64,000 bases of DNA from Planctomycetes bacterium MalM25. Lineage in GTDB: Bacteria > Planctomycetota > Planctomycetia > Pirellulales > Lacipirellulaceae. Numbering within the stretch: the first letter of the stretch is position 1; every line of letters begins with the position of its first letter. Made by a program: the position numbers and the translations under genes. Positions 16,122 to 24,988 of the stretch are shown piece by piece. The notes under the pieces were generated by a model. The model searched no databases. It saw only the letters and a program-made list of their open reading frames with translations, and was not told where the DNA came from. Location of the stretch: NCBI GenBank assembly GCA_007745835.1, contig CP036424.1, positions 3,893,968 to 3,957,967 of the forward strand. Reading direction: 5' to 3'.

Positions 16122-17615
16122 ATGGGCTTGATGCGGTTTGCCTCCCAGAACCCCGCCCTCCTCACGGAAGAGCGGCTGGACCGCGCCTACGTGGCCGGTT
16201 TCGACGAGATCCCCACGCCCGGCCGCGCCCTGATGAGCGGCGACACGCTGGTCGTCGAGCGGGCGGACGACTCCTCGGGCTGCTTCTCGATCCCGTGGCC
16301 GATCGCGGGGCACGGCGATTGGCTGATCGCGACCGCCTCGCTCATGGAGCGTGAACGGGTCTACCACCTCGAGGTCGAGCTGGCCCGCGGATTGGTCTTC
16401 CGCCTGCGCGACCAGCTGGCGGCCTGGCAGATGCTCGGGCTCAAGGTGAGCGACGACGTGCTCACCGGCGTGCGGGACGCGACCCGCGCGTTCAGCCGCG
16501 CAGCCGTCCGTCAAGCGACCGACCGCCAGGGCGCGGCGGCCTCGGCGAGCGAGGCGATCCGCTTGGCCGCCGACACCGCTTGCTTGCTGGTCGATCTCTA
16601 CGCGGAGCAGGCGCTCGCGCTGCGGATGGCGAGCGGGCAGAAGCTGACCACGCTGCTGGGCGTGCGAGTGAACCGCGTGCCGCAAGGCGCCAAGGCCCGC
16701 CGGCTGGCGGAGACGTTCAACCTGATCAACGTGCCGTGCGGCTGGGGAACGATCGAACCGACGGAGGGCAACCGCGTCTGGCACGAGACCGACAAGCCGG
16801 TCGAGTGGGCCCGCGGCGCCGGCCTGCGGGTCTGCCTCGGCCCGCTGCTGGAGTTCGACGACAAGCGGATGCCCGACTGGGCCTACCTGTGGGAGGGGGA
16901 CGTCGAGACGCTCACGTCGCTCATGATCGGCCACGTCCGCGCCACCGTGCAGCGTTACCAGGGCAAGGCGCAGCTGTGGCACGTCGCGTCGAAGATCAAC
17001 CGCGAGAAGGTGCTCGACCTGACGGACGAGCAACGCCTGCAGATCGTCGCCACCGCGGTGCGGACGATCCGCCAGCTCGACCCGCAGACGCCGGTCGTGG
17101 TGGGCGTGGATCAACCGTGGGGCGAGTACCGCGGCGCGCAGGCGAGCGAGCTCTCGCCGATCGATTTCGCCGACGCCCTCGAAAGGGCCGACCTCGGCAT
17201 CGCCGGCTTCGACCTCGAGATGAACATCGGCTACGGCCCCAACGGCACCGAGTTGCGCAACCCGCTGGCGTTCAGCCGGCTGGTCGATCTGTGGAACATC
17301 CGCCTCGACGCGCCGCTCATGCTGTCGCTCGCCTTCCCCGCCAGCGCGGAGGAGGACCCGGGCGCCGACGCCCGGTACGGCGTCGTCGCCGCCAGCGAGG
17401 AGGACGCCCTGCTCACGCCCGAGTTCCAAGCGGAGTGGGCGGCGCGGCGGCTGCCGATGCTGCTGGCGAAGAACGCGGTGCAGGTCGCCGTCTGGTCACA
17501 GATGTCCGACAGCGGCCCCCACCCGCTGCCCAACGCGGGCCTCTACGACGCGGCCAAGAAGGAACGCCCCCTCTTGGGCGTGCTGAGCGATCTGCGCAAG
17601 CGTTTGCTGGCATAG
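16122..17615 (+). CDS. GH10-like TIM-barrel protein
   Basis: The 497-residue protein has an N-terminal beta-rich module (about 1-190) and a C-terminal part resembling glycoside hydrolase family 10 (FNLINVPCGWGTIEPTEGNRVW). The strand-4 region reads QLWHVASKIN where active GH10 xylanases have W-(D/H)-V-V-N-E, so the acid/base Glu appears missing. A later segment, IAGFDLEMNIGYG, sits near the position of the nucleophile strand. There is no obvious signal peptide. It may therefore be a degenerate or altered-specificity member. The ATG at 16122 (MGLMRFASQNP) is chosen; the one nine bases later is equally possible. The gene is divergent from purC. Confidence 0.6.
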   Translation: MGLMRFASQNPALLTEERLDRAYVAGFDEIPTPGRALMSGDTLVVERADDSSGCFSIPWPIAGHGDWLIATASLMERERVYHLEVELARGLVFRLRDQLAAWQMLGLKVSDDVLTGVRDATRAFSRAAVRQATDRQGAAASASEAIRLAADTACLLVDLYAEQALALRMASGQKLTTLLGVRVNRVPQGAKARRLAETFNLINVPCGWGTIEPTEGNRVWHETDKPVEWARGAGLRVCLGPLLEFDDKRMPDWAYLWEGDVETLTSLMIGHVRATVQRYQGKAQLWHVASKINREKVLDLTDEQRLQIVATAVRTIRQLDPQTPVVVGVDQPWGEYRGAQASELSPIDFADALERADLGIAGFDLEMNIGYGPNGTELRNPLAFSRLVDLWNIRLDAPLMLSLAFPASAEEDPGADARYGVVAASEEDALLTPEFQAEWAARRLPMLLAKNAVQVAVWSQMSDSGPHPLPNAGLYDAAKKERPLLGVLSDLRKRLLA

Positions 17616-17874
17616 GCTTGGCCGCTCGGCACCTCCTTATGCTGTTGGGGAGACTCCAGGGGTGGCAGCGACACTTGTCCGCAAGCGGCTCCGCTCTGGA
17701 TGCGACTCGACTCGGACACGTGTCGGTGTTGCTCGCAACAAGAGGCCGACCGTATTGCCTCTTGGGCTGTCGCCCCCGGACAATCGGCCGAGCAAGCTTC
17801 ACTCGATCACCAAGTCCCACGCGGCCGACTGTCCGTGCCACCCGCGGCGCCCGGTCGTCAACAAACAATCGGGC

Positions 17875-18846
17875 CTAGGCTGCAGATCGGCGGCGAAGCA
17901 CCAGCGTGGTGGTCGCCGCCAGCACGGCGAGTCCGACCGAGTTGGGCTCGGGGATCGTCGAAATGAGATCGAAACTACCAAACCCGGAATCGGCGACCCC
18001 GCTCGACAGCCAGTCCGGCAAGTAAGCATCGACCCGCGACGTGTCGCCGGTCACCAAGTCGATGGTGAAGAGGCCGGCTTCGAAGTTGAAGTTATCGACC
18101 AGGCTGCCGACCAGTTCGCCAGTGATGGGATCGAACTTCATGTCGTCGAAGTGCTGAGCCCCGTTGTCCGGCAGAACGACTTCAGGCCCCTTGGTCGCCA
18201 CCATCGTCGATGGATCGAGCGTCCACAAATGCAGCTCGGTGAGGCTGCTCGATGGGATCATGACATACGCGATCCCGGTCGTGGGATCGACCACCAGATT
18301 CTTCGCCTGATCAATCGAGCCGGCGCCCCCGGTGTCAATCACGCCCAGGCTCTCACCCAAACCCGTGAGCGGGTCGATCTTGATGACTTCGCTCTGGGGC
18401 AAGGCGTTAATCGTATAGAGGCTTTGAGAGAACGGGTCGAACGAGAGCCCCCAAACCGACGTGGGGTCGACCGGGAGGGGAGGGTCTTGGCTCAAAAAGG
18501 ACCCCGGCCCGACGTAATCGACCACGCCCGTGTTCGGATCAGTGCGGAGCAGCACCCCACCCACGTTGGTCGTTTGCATCGAGTAAACGAATCCACTCAG
18601 CGGATCGGCCGCCAAACCAACACGGCCGTTCGCTAGGCCTCCGGGGACCGGCACGCCGGGGCTTAGGTTGATCGTAACGACCTGCTCATCCTGGTAATCG
18701 ACTCGGTTCAGCACCGCCGAATCGAAACTGTAGAGCGACGTGCCCGCCGCGGACCAACCGGTCAAGAGAAGGACCGAGCTGAATGCGATTGTGAAACCGA
18801 GCGAACGAGAGGGGTACGGCTCGCAGTCAATGGTGTTGCTGGGCAT
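17875..18846 (-). CDS. PEP-CTERM protein with DUF4394-like repeat strands
   Basis: A 323-residue exported protein. The N-terminal hydrophobic stretch (SLGFTIAFSSVLLLTGWSAAG) acts as signal peptide. The C-terminus is a sorting tail: IPEPNSVGLAVLAATTTLVLRRR. Between them are repeated beta-propeller-like strands with the pattern LSFDPFSQSLYTI, LVVDPTTGIAYVM and MKFDPITGELVGS, each about 45-50 residues apart. This layout implies processing by an exosortase and release or anchoring at the cell surface. No exosortase gene is in the window. Ligand is unknown. It stands alone on the minus strand. Confidence 0.8.
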   Translation of the reverse strand: MPSNTIDCEPYPSRSLGFTIAFSSVLLLTGWSAAGTSLYSFDSAVLNRVDYQDEQVVTINLSPGVPVPGGLANGRVGLAADPLSGFVYSMQTTNVGGVLLRTDPNTGVVDYVGPGSFLSQDPPLPVDPTSVWGLSFDPFSQSLYTINALPQSEVIKIDPLTGLGESLGVIDTGGAGSIDQAKNLVVDPTTGIAYVMIPSSSLTELHLWTLDPSTMVATKGPEVVLPDNGAQHFDDMKFDPITGELVGSLVDNFNFEAGLFTIDLVTGDTSRVDAYLPDWLSSGVADSGFGSFDLISTIPEPNSVGLAVLAATTTLVLRRRSAA

Positions 18847-19078
18847 GCTATTGTCTGTAGGGGCAATCTCGCGGCGGAATTTGACTGGCGATACACACCA
18901 TCCACTTGCACCCTACCCGCGATGGACCGGCCCAGCAAGCAAACAAGCAAGCTCCAGAAAACAGCTTACATAAACGGAAAAGGTTCCTAAGGCACCCCTC
19001 GATGTGGGGACGATTCCGTGCGAGCCCTGCGCTTGCCGTCCCACCGCTTGATTCTTCGCCCTGCGTTGGGGCGGCCGG

Positions 19079-19504
19079 TCACCGCGGCAGTCCCGGCGGG
19101 AACGAGTCGTCCTCGCCGTCGCAGCAGGGGCCGCCCAGCACGGCGTCGCGGGCGGTGAGGTGGTTGTGCAGCCGCGGGCAGTCGGCGTGGGCGAGCACCT
19201 CCTCGGCGATCTCCGGGGGCAGGCCGCACAGCCGCAGCGCGCCGCCCGCTTCGCTGAGCCGGTGGCAGAGCCAGCCGAGCTCGACGCCGAGCCGCGGGTC
19301 GGTCGGTTCGCTCTTATCGAAGTCGAGCACGATCCGGTTGGTGAGCTGCGTCTGCGCCACGCGCCAGAGCCGCTCGGCGAGGCCGCAGCCCATGCCGATC
19401 GTGTCGACGTGCACGAACAGCCAGTTCGGGCCACGCTGGGTCACTTCGCAGCGGCAGCTGGGGGTCAGCTCCGCGTGCAGTCCCTTGTTGATTGCCGTTT
19501 CCAT
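19079..19504 (-). CDS. STAS-domain protein (anti-sigma-factor-antagonist-like)
   Basis: The 141-residue protein resembles the SpoIIAA/RsbV fold: GPNWLFVHVDTIGMGCGLAERLW, then NRIVLDFDKSEPTDPRLGVELGWLCHRLSEAGGALRLCGLPPEIAEEV. The last stretch matches the usual strand-helix that follows the phosphorylatable loop (LDF...S near residue 65). Such proteins switch partner kinases or sigma-factor regulators. No anti-sigma or phosphatase gene is adjacent, so the partner is unknown. The tail is rich in Cys, Asp and Pro and looks disordered. Confidence 0.7.
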   Translation of the reverse strand: METAINKGLHAELTPSCRCEVTQRGPNWLFVHVDTIGMGCGLAERLWRVAQTQLTNRIVLDFDKSEPTDPRLGVELGWLCHRLSEAGGALRLCGLPPEIAEEVLAHADCPRLHNHLTARDAVLGGPCCDGEDDSFPPGLPR

Positions 19505-19763
19505 ACCACACCTCCGCCTAGAGAGCGGTCGCGCGAGACATTCACCACGCGACCTGAGGAGCCGTCACGCCGGCCGGCGTTCGGGCGAGAAAAGCAGGTC
19601 GTTCGGACGGTCGATGACGCCGCGACGGAGGGTGCCAACTCAACAGAAGAGGGGCGGCGGGTCGGCCGCTAGAACCAACTTAACCCCCTTGATATCGCCA
19701 TTCCAAGAGCAGTTTCCGCGGCGTGTTGTCGCGGCGAAAGCTGCAGGAACGGCTGGCACAGGT

Positions 19764-20207
19764 TCAACGACCCGGGCCACCTGATTCCCGCACAAAAATC
19801 TCGGCGTGAGTCTCGAGCGTCCATCGGTTTGACCAACCCGGCTCCTCGATGTGGACCCCGTCCGTCTCAGGGAAGAGGGCCTGGAGCCGATTCAGCATGT
19901 CGAAGTCAGACGCTGTTACCTTGGCCCTATCCAGAGTGATGAAATGCACCTGCTGCTCGCCGAGCAACCAGACCGCCAGCGGCGGGCGCCTCGATTCATA
20001 AGGCGCCGGCAACCCGCCAACAGGGGTGACGGTCACCCCGGTGGGATCGGCCGAAGACCACTTCTCCGCGGTTTCATGTTCCCGAATCCAAACTAACGCC
20101 TCGCGTCGCTGGTGGACCCACCGCATCTGATAACCGAGCCAGAGGCAGAGCAGCGTCACGCAAACGAAGAGCGTGCCGAGGCGGAAGCGGAAACGCTTGG
20201 ATTGCAT
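19764..20207 (-). CDS. Small membrane-anchored hypothetical protein
   Basis: A 147-residue protein with a basic N-terminus (MQSKRFRFRLG) followed by one membrane helix (TLFVCVTLLCLWLGYQM). This start is a very common planctomycete pattern for proteins of unknown function. The remaining 110 residues are soluble and probably outside the membrane, with no recognised motif. The ATG at 20207 was chosen over a longer frame that runs into arginine-rich shadow sequence. The stop of alaS lies on the same strand 24 bases upstream of this ATG, so the two may be co-transcribed. Confidence 0.7.
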   Translation of the reverse strand: MQSKRFRFRLGTLFVCVTLLCLWLGYQMRWVHQRREALVWIREHETAEKWSSADPTGVTVTPVGGLPAPYESRRPPLAVWLLGEQQVHFITLDRAKVTASDFDMLNRLQALFPETDGVHIEEPGWSNRWTLETHAEIFVRESGGPGR

Positions 20208-20230
20208 CGCGTCCTCACCTCGATAGGGTC

Positions 20231-23065
20231 TTACGCCCCCAGCATCTGGGTAATCGTCTCGCGCGCGGTGGCGATCGCTTCGGGGAGTTTCGCCGGCTCC
20301 TTGCCCCCCGCTTGGGCCATGTCGGGGCGGCCGCCGCCGCCGCCGCCGACCGCCTTGGCGACCGGGCCGATCCACTTGCCGGCGCTCACGCCCCGCTCTT
20401 GCAGGTCCTTCGTGATGCCCGCGACCAGCGTCACCTTGCTGTCGCCGTCCGACGAGGCGAGCAGCACCGCGGCCGACTCGGTCTTCTGCCGCACCGCGTC
20501 GATCAGCTGGCGCATGAGCGGCGGGGCGACGCCGGGCGTCTCGGCGACGAGGATGGTCACGCCATCGACCGTCTCGGCCTTCTCAAGCAGCGTATCGGCG
20601 TCGAGCGGGCCGGCGGCGTCGCGTTGCTTGACCTGCGCTTCGAGCTTCTCGATCTCCGCCATCAGTGATTCACAGCGCGAGGCGACTTCGGCCGGCGCGA
20701 CCGAGAGTTGCTTCGCCGCTTCGGACAAGGCGGCGCGGCGCTCGGCGTAGCTCGTCAGCTTGTCGCCGCGGACCTTCACGCCCGGCGAGGTGAGGTCGCT
20801 CCCGCCGGCGATCTTCTTCTTGAGCGCCCGCTGCCGCGCGAGCAGCCGGCCGACCGCCTCGGGGACGGTCTCCTCGTTCACGCCGAGCGTCTCCGCGACG
20901 GCGGCGAGGGTCGCCTCGGTCTGCTGGCGGTTCTCCTCGGCCCGTTCGCCCGTGAGCGCGGTGATCCGCCGCGTGCCGGCGGAGACGCCCTCTTCGCTGA
21001 GCAACTCGAACACGCCGACTTGATCGGTATTCGTCAGGTGGGTGCCGCCACACAGCTCGCGGCTCATGGCGGCGCCGTCGGCCAATGGCCCCATCGAGAC
21101 CATCCGCACGGGGTCGGGGTACTTCTCGCCGAACAGCATCATGGCGCCCTGCTGGCGGGCGTCGGCGAGGGGGAGCGTCTCGCACTTCACGGCGCCCGCG
21201 GCGGCGATGCACGCCTCGACGTCGTCTGTGATGACCGCCAGCTGCTCCGGCTCGACCGGCGCGAGGTTCGTGAAGTCGAACCGGAGCCAGTCGGCGTCGA
21301 CCTTCGACCCCTGCTGCTGCGCGTGCGCGCCGAGCGTGCGGTGCAGTGCCCAGTGCAGCAGGTGCGTCGCCGAGTGCGCGCGGCGGATCGCGTCGCGGCG
21401 CTTCTCGTTCACGAGCGCGAGGCAGTCGTCACCCGAGTTGAGCGTCCCCTTGAGCAAGACCCCCTTGTGGACGAACAGCGAGCCGTCCTTCTGCGTGTCG
21501 GTGATCGAGAAGACGAAGCCCTCGCCCGTGAGCGTGCCGGTGTCGCCCACCTGGCCGCCGCTCTCGCCATAGAAGGGGGTGCTATCGAGGACGATCAGCG
21601 CCTTGTCCCCCTCGGCGAGCGCGTCGGCGATCTGCTGGTCTTCGCCCTCGCCGGTCACGACGCCGACGATTTTCACGGTCGCTTCGGGCGTGTCGTAGCC
21701 GAGGAACTCGGTCGCGTCGAGCGCTTGCTTGAGCGAGTCGATCGGACCCTTCGCGCCCATCACGGTGTGCGTGAGCTTGCCCGACTGCTCGCCGTGCTTG
21801 TCCATCGCCTTCTGGTAGCTGTCCCAGTCGAAGGCGAGCTGCTGGTCGGCGGCGAGGGACTCGAACAGCTCGGGCGGCACGCCGTAGGTCTGGTAGAGGT
21901 CGGCGGCGACGGCGCCGTCGACCGCCTTCTGGTTCTTCGCACGCATCTCGTCGAAGACCTTGCCGATCCGCTCGAGGCCGCCGTCGATCGTGCCGAAGAA
22001 GTTGGCCTCTTCCTTCTGGATGACGCTGGCGACGCGCTCGGTCGTCTCGGCCAGGTCGGGGTAAGCCGCCTTCATCAGCTCGGCGACCGTCGGCACGAGC
22101 TGGTGCAGGAAGGGATCCCGCACGCCCAACTGATGGCCGTCGAGCACCGCACGGCGGAGCAGGCGTTTGACGACGTACTTCTCTTTCTGCGGGCCGGGGT
22201 AGACGTTCTCGTGCACCGCAAACGTGCAGGCGCGCACGTGGTCGGTGATCCGCCGCAGCCGGCGGCCGTTGTCCGACTCGTACTCGTACTTCACGCCGCA
22301 GACCTCGGCCGACGCTTCGACGAGCGGCAGGAGCGAGTCGATGTGGTAGTTGGTTGGCACGCCCTGCAGGACGGCGGCCGTCCGCTCCAGGCCCATACCG
22401 GTGTCGATGTTCTTGCTCGGCAGCGGCTGGAGGTTGTTCGGCGGGTCGCCAACGCGGTTGAACTGCGTAAAGACGAGGTTCCAAATCTCCAACGGCTCGG
22501 CGAAGCCCCCATCAGCGAGCGGCGCGACGTAGTAGATCTCGCTGCACGGTCCGCACACGCCGTCGGGCCCCTGGCTGGGGGCGCTGGCGGGCCAGAAGTT
22601 CTCGTCCTCCTCCTCGAAGCTGATCCGAGCGGTCGGCACGCCGATCTCGTTGTGCCAGATGTCGGCCGCCTCTTTATCGTCCTTGTAGACGGTCACCGTG
22701 AGCTGCGAGCCGGGCAGGCCGAGCCAGCGCTCGTCGGTGAGGAACTCCCACGCCCAGTGGATCGCGTCCCGCTTGAAGTAGTCGCCGAAGCTGAAGTTGC
22801 CCAGCATCTCGAAGAACGTGTGGTGCCGAGGCGTGCGGCCGACGTTGTCGATGTCGCCCGTGCGGAGGCACTTCTGGCAGCTCGTGGCGCGGGTGTAGTC
22901 GAGCTTCACCTTGCCCAGGAAGTGGTCCTTGAACTGGTTCATGCCCGCGGGCGTGAACAGGACGGAGGGGTCCCAGGTCGGCACGAGCACGTCGCTCGCG
23001 ACGCGCGTGTGGCCCTTCTCTTCGAAGAAGGCGAGGTACTTTTCGCGGAGCTCGTCGGTTTTCAT
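20231..23065 (-). CDS. alaS: Alanyl-tRNA synthetase
   Basis: Charges tRNA-Ala. The 944-residue protein has the class II catalytic start (LREKYLAFFEEKGHTRVASDVLVP...LFTPAGMNQFKDHFLG), the RTPRHHTFFEMLGNFSFGDYFK motif, and EIWNLVFTQFNR. The editing domain zinc site is present as HSATHLLHWALH (H...H) and CGGTHLTNT. The C-terminal DHHA1-type domain ends in a glycine-rich GGGGGGRPDMAQAGG. The ATG at 23065 (MKTDELREKY) matches the family start and gives typical length; the frame upstream is open but not family-like. Confidence 0.96.
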   Translation of the reverse strand: MKTDELREKYLAFFEEKGHTRVASDVLVPTWDPSVLFTPAGMNQFKDHFLGKVKLDYTRATSCQKCLRTGDIDNVGRTPRHHTFFEMLGNFSFGDYFKRDAIHWAWEFLTDERWLGLPGSQLTVTVYKDDKEAADIWHNEIGVPTARISFEEEDENFWPASAPSQGPDGVCGPCSEIYYVAPLADGGFAEPLEIWNLVFTQFNRVGDPPNNLQPLPSKNIDTGMGLERTAAVLQGVPTNYHIDSLLPLVEASAEVCGVKYEYESDNGRRLRRITDHVRACTFAVHENVYPGPQKEKYVVKRLLRRAVLDGHQLGVRDPFLHQLVPTVAELMKAAYPDLAETTERVASVIQKEEANFFGTIDGGLERIGKVFDEMRAKNQKAVDGAVAADLYQTYGVPPELFESLAADQQLAFDWDSYQKAMDKHGEQSGKLTHTVMGAKGPIDSLKQALDATEFLGYDTPEATVKIVGVVTGEGEDQQIADALAEGDKALIVLDSTPFYGESGGQVGDTGTLTGEGFVFSITDTQKDGSLFVHKGVLLKGTLNSGDDCLALVNEKRRDAIRRAHSATHLLHWALHRTLGAHAQQQGSKVDADWLRFDFTNLAPVEPEQLAVITDDVEACIAAAGAVKCETLPLADARQQGAMMLFGEKYPDPVRMVSMGPLADGAAMSRELCGGTHLTNTDQVGVFELLSEEGVSAGTRRITALTGERAEENRQQTEATLAAVAETLGVNEETVPEAVGRLLARQRALKKKIAGGSDLTSPGVKVRGDKLTSYAERRAALSEAAKQLSVAPAEVASRCESLMAEIEKLEAQVKQRDAAGPLDADTLLEKAETVDGVTILVAETPGVAPPLMRQLIDAVRQKTESAAVLLASSDGDSKVTLVAGITKDLQERGVSAGKWIGPVAKAVGGGGGGRPDMAQAGGKEPAKLPEAIATARETITQMLGA

Positions 23066-23190
23066 AGCGGCAGCGGGCGTTCGGCGGACAATGAGCCGGG
23101 TCGTCACGACCACGGCAGTCCGACGATTCTACCGCTCCCGCGTCCGGCCCGAAATGCCGCCCCAGCGGGCCGCTCAGGCCCGTTTGCCGC

Positions 23191-23859
23191 TCAGGCCCGT
23201 GGGCACCGCCCAGCCGCCACCGACAGGGCGCTCAGCACCAAGAGCGACATCGTCGTCGGCTCGGGAACCAAACGCATAACGCCGCCGGAGATCGAGGCGC
23301 CGGCGATTTGAAACGGTTGCCCGCCGGCGTTGCCGGAATAGTCCCAAGACCCCTCGGCGTCTTCCGAGAGCGTCACCTGGGCGATGAAGTAGTCTTCTCC
23401 AGAATCAATCACCACTCCGGTCGAGGGCGCCCACGCGATGTCCCAGGCGCCATCAACGAAATCGTCTCTGATGATAAGAACCTCATCGAATGTGGAATCG
23501 CCGGGCCATGGGGACCAAGGAGGATCAAATGGACTAGGCACTGGCTCGCCGATACCAACGAAGCTGTCGCAGGCCATTGAGGGGAACAGATTCACCGAAG
23601 CGAGTAGCGGAACCCGGTTATCGTTAATCGCATCCTGATAAATCGCCCCTGAATCCAACGCAACCTGTAGCTCCTGTCCAAATAGCTGACCTTCGAAGTC
23701 AATCCGCAGTTGATTGACAACGAAGCCATCCAGATGCGGGCACGGCGCACTGGTGATCGACAGATCGGTGATCTGCCCCCGGGCGGCCGTCGGCTGACCG
23801 AGCAGACCCGCGACGCACAGCAGGAAGAATCCGAACCGCCAGCAAGACCGCGTTCCCAT
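23191..23859 (-). CDS. PEP-CTERM protein
   Basis: A 222-residue exported protein. It starts with a signal peptide (GTRSCWRFGFFLLCVAGLLG) and ends with VPEPTTMSLLVLSALSVAAGR, a PEP-CTERM-type tail with a short basic end. The central part is beta-rich with no catalytic motif (LRIDFEGQLFGQELQVALDSG; VIDSGEDYFIAQVTLSEDAEG). It resembles other planctomycete proteins of this class that have unknown extracellular roles. The ATG at 23859 gives the best signal peptide; an in-frame start twelve codons upstream exists. Confidence 0.75.
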   Translation of the reverse strand: MGTRSCWRFGFFLLCVAGLLGQPTAARGQITDLSITSAPCPHLDGFVVNQLRIDFEGQLFGQELQVALDSGAIYQDAINDNRVPLLASVNLFPSMACDSFVGIGEPVPSPFDPPWSPWPGDSTFDEVLIIRDDFVDGAWDIAWAPSTGVVIDSGEDYFIAQVTLSEDAEGSWDYSGNAGGQPFQIAGASISGGVMRLVPEPTTMSLLVLSALSVAAGRCPRA

Positions 23860-24098
23860 GACTGCCCCCTCGGAAGAGTGTCGGTTTTCAGTCACTTTCT
23901 ACTGCGGCTCACGGCCCCGTGCAATGAAAAAGCCGGAGACCGTGCCGGCGCGAAAAACTTGCGATTCGTAGGGCTCCCAGGCATACTGAAAGGCACACGC
24001 CTCCTCCCCCGTTGGGCTCCGCCTCGTGAAATAGACGGCCGTCTCGCGACCTCCTTGTACGCCGCCGCTTTTCACGAATCTGTTTGCCGGAGCCCCCC

Positions 24099-24935
24099 GT
24101 GCGTTTCTGTCTACTCGTCCTGCTGCTTGCCTGCGCACCCGCCGACGCTTGCGTCTATTGCGAGGCGTTCGGGCACGCTCTTTGCGCCGCATCGGACGAG
24201 CCGCGGGAGCCGTTCGCGCGGTTCTCGCTCTCCGGGAGCCAGTGGTCCCAGCCGGGCGGGGACGGTTCGCCCGTCACGATCACGTACAGCTACAACAACT
24301 TCCTCGACGGCGGGCTGAAGGACCCGGACGGGGTCACCGTGCCGGCCGACTACCTGCGGCTGGTTACGAAAGAGGCGTTCGGCCTGTGGGCTTCGGTCGC
24401 GCCGCTGCACTTCGTCGAGGTCGACGATGTCGGCACGCCCGTCTTCACGAGCAACACCTCTGCCTACAACAGCTACCCGGCCGACAGCTTCGGGCAGATC
24501 CGATTGAACCATCGGTTCATCAACGGGACCGACGCCCAGAACGGCATGCCCACCACCAAGGCGCTCGCCTACTTCCCGCGGGGCGGGGGCAACCTGCCGG
24601 GTGACATCCACTTCGACAACGGCGACCCTTGGGCCATTGTCGGCACCCCCAGCGAGCCCGACGTGCTGGGCATCCTGACGCACGAGATCGGCCACGCCAT
24701 CGGCATCGGCCACTCGACCCTACCGGGGACCGTGATGAACCCCGCCGCCCTCCGCCGGATGGGCCCCGGCACGGGCCTCTTGCTGCCCGACGACATCGCC
24801 GCCGTGCAGGCGATCTACGGCGCCGGCGTGGGGAGCGTCACGACGCTCGTGCCCGAGCCGGGCGCCCTGGCCGCTCTGGGCGGCGCCTTGCTAGCGGCCC
24901 TCGGCTGCTTGCCCGCCCGGCAACAGGCGGGTTAG
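24099..24935 (+). CDS. Matrixin-type zinc metalloprotease with PEP-CTERM tail
   Basis: A secreted 278-residue protein. The zinc site HEIGHAIGIGH spans residues 195-205 (His195, Glu196, His199, His205), the HExxHxxGxxH pattern of metzincins. A following turn (GTVMNP) supplies the Met-turn of matrixins. The N-terminal signal is MRFCLLVLLLACAPADA and the C-terminus is a sorting tail (VPEPGALAALGGALLAALG), though its basic end is weak (ARQQAG). The GTG at 24099 has a GGAG site six bases upstream. It is likely a surface peptidase; the substrate is unknown. The PhoPQ-related gene follows 53 bases later. Confidence 0.85.
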   Translation: MRFCLLVLLLACAPADACVYCEAFGHALCAASDEPREPFARFSLSGSQWSQPGGDGSPVTITYSYNNFLDGGLKDPDGVTVPADYLRLVTKEAFGLWASVAPLHFVEVDDVGTPVFTSNTSAYNSYPADSFGQIRLNHRFINGTDAQNGMPTTKALAYFPRGGGNLPGDIHFDNGDPWAIVGTPSEPDVLGILTHEIGHAIGIGHSTLPGTVMNPAALRRMGPGTGLLLPDDIAAVQAIYGAGVGSVTTLVPEPGALAALGGALLAALGCLPARQQAG

Positions 24936-24988
24936 GCTCGCGGGGCCGGCAGCCGCCCCCTCCGTGATCGACCGCAAGGACGCCCCCG

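Noticed and set aside
17616-17874. Possible inverted repeat or small gene after the GH10-like gene
   Set aside because: CGACACTTGTCCG and CGGACACGTGTCGG form only an imperfect stem, there is no second copy in the window, and no frame looks coding.
20708-23311. Plus-strand open frame of 867 codons antisense to alaS
   Set aside because: It is a shadow of alaS, whose catalytic and zinc motifs are clear.
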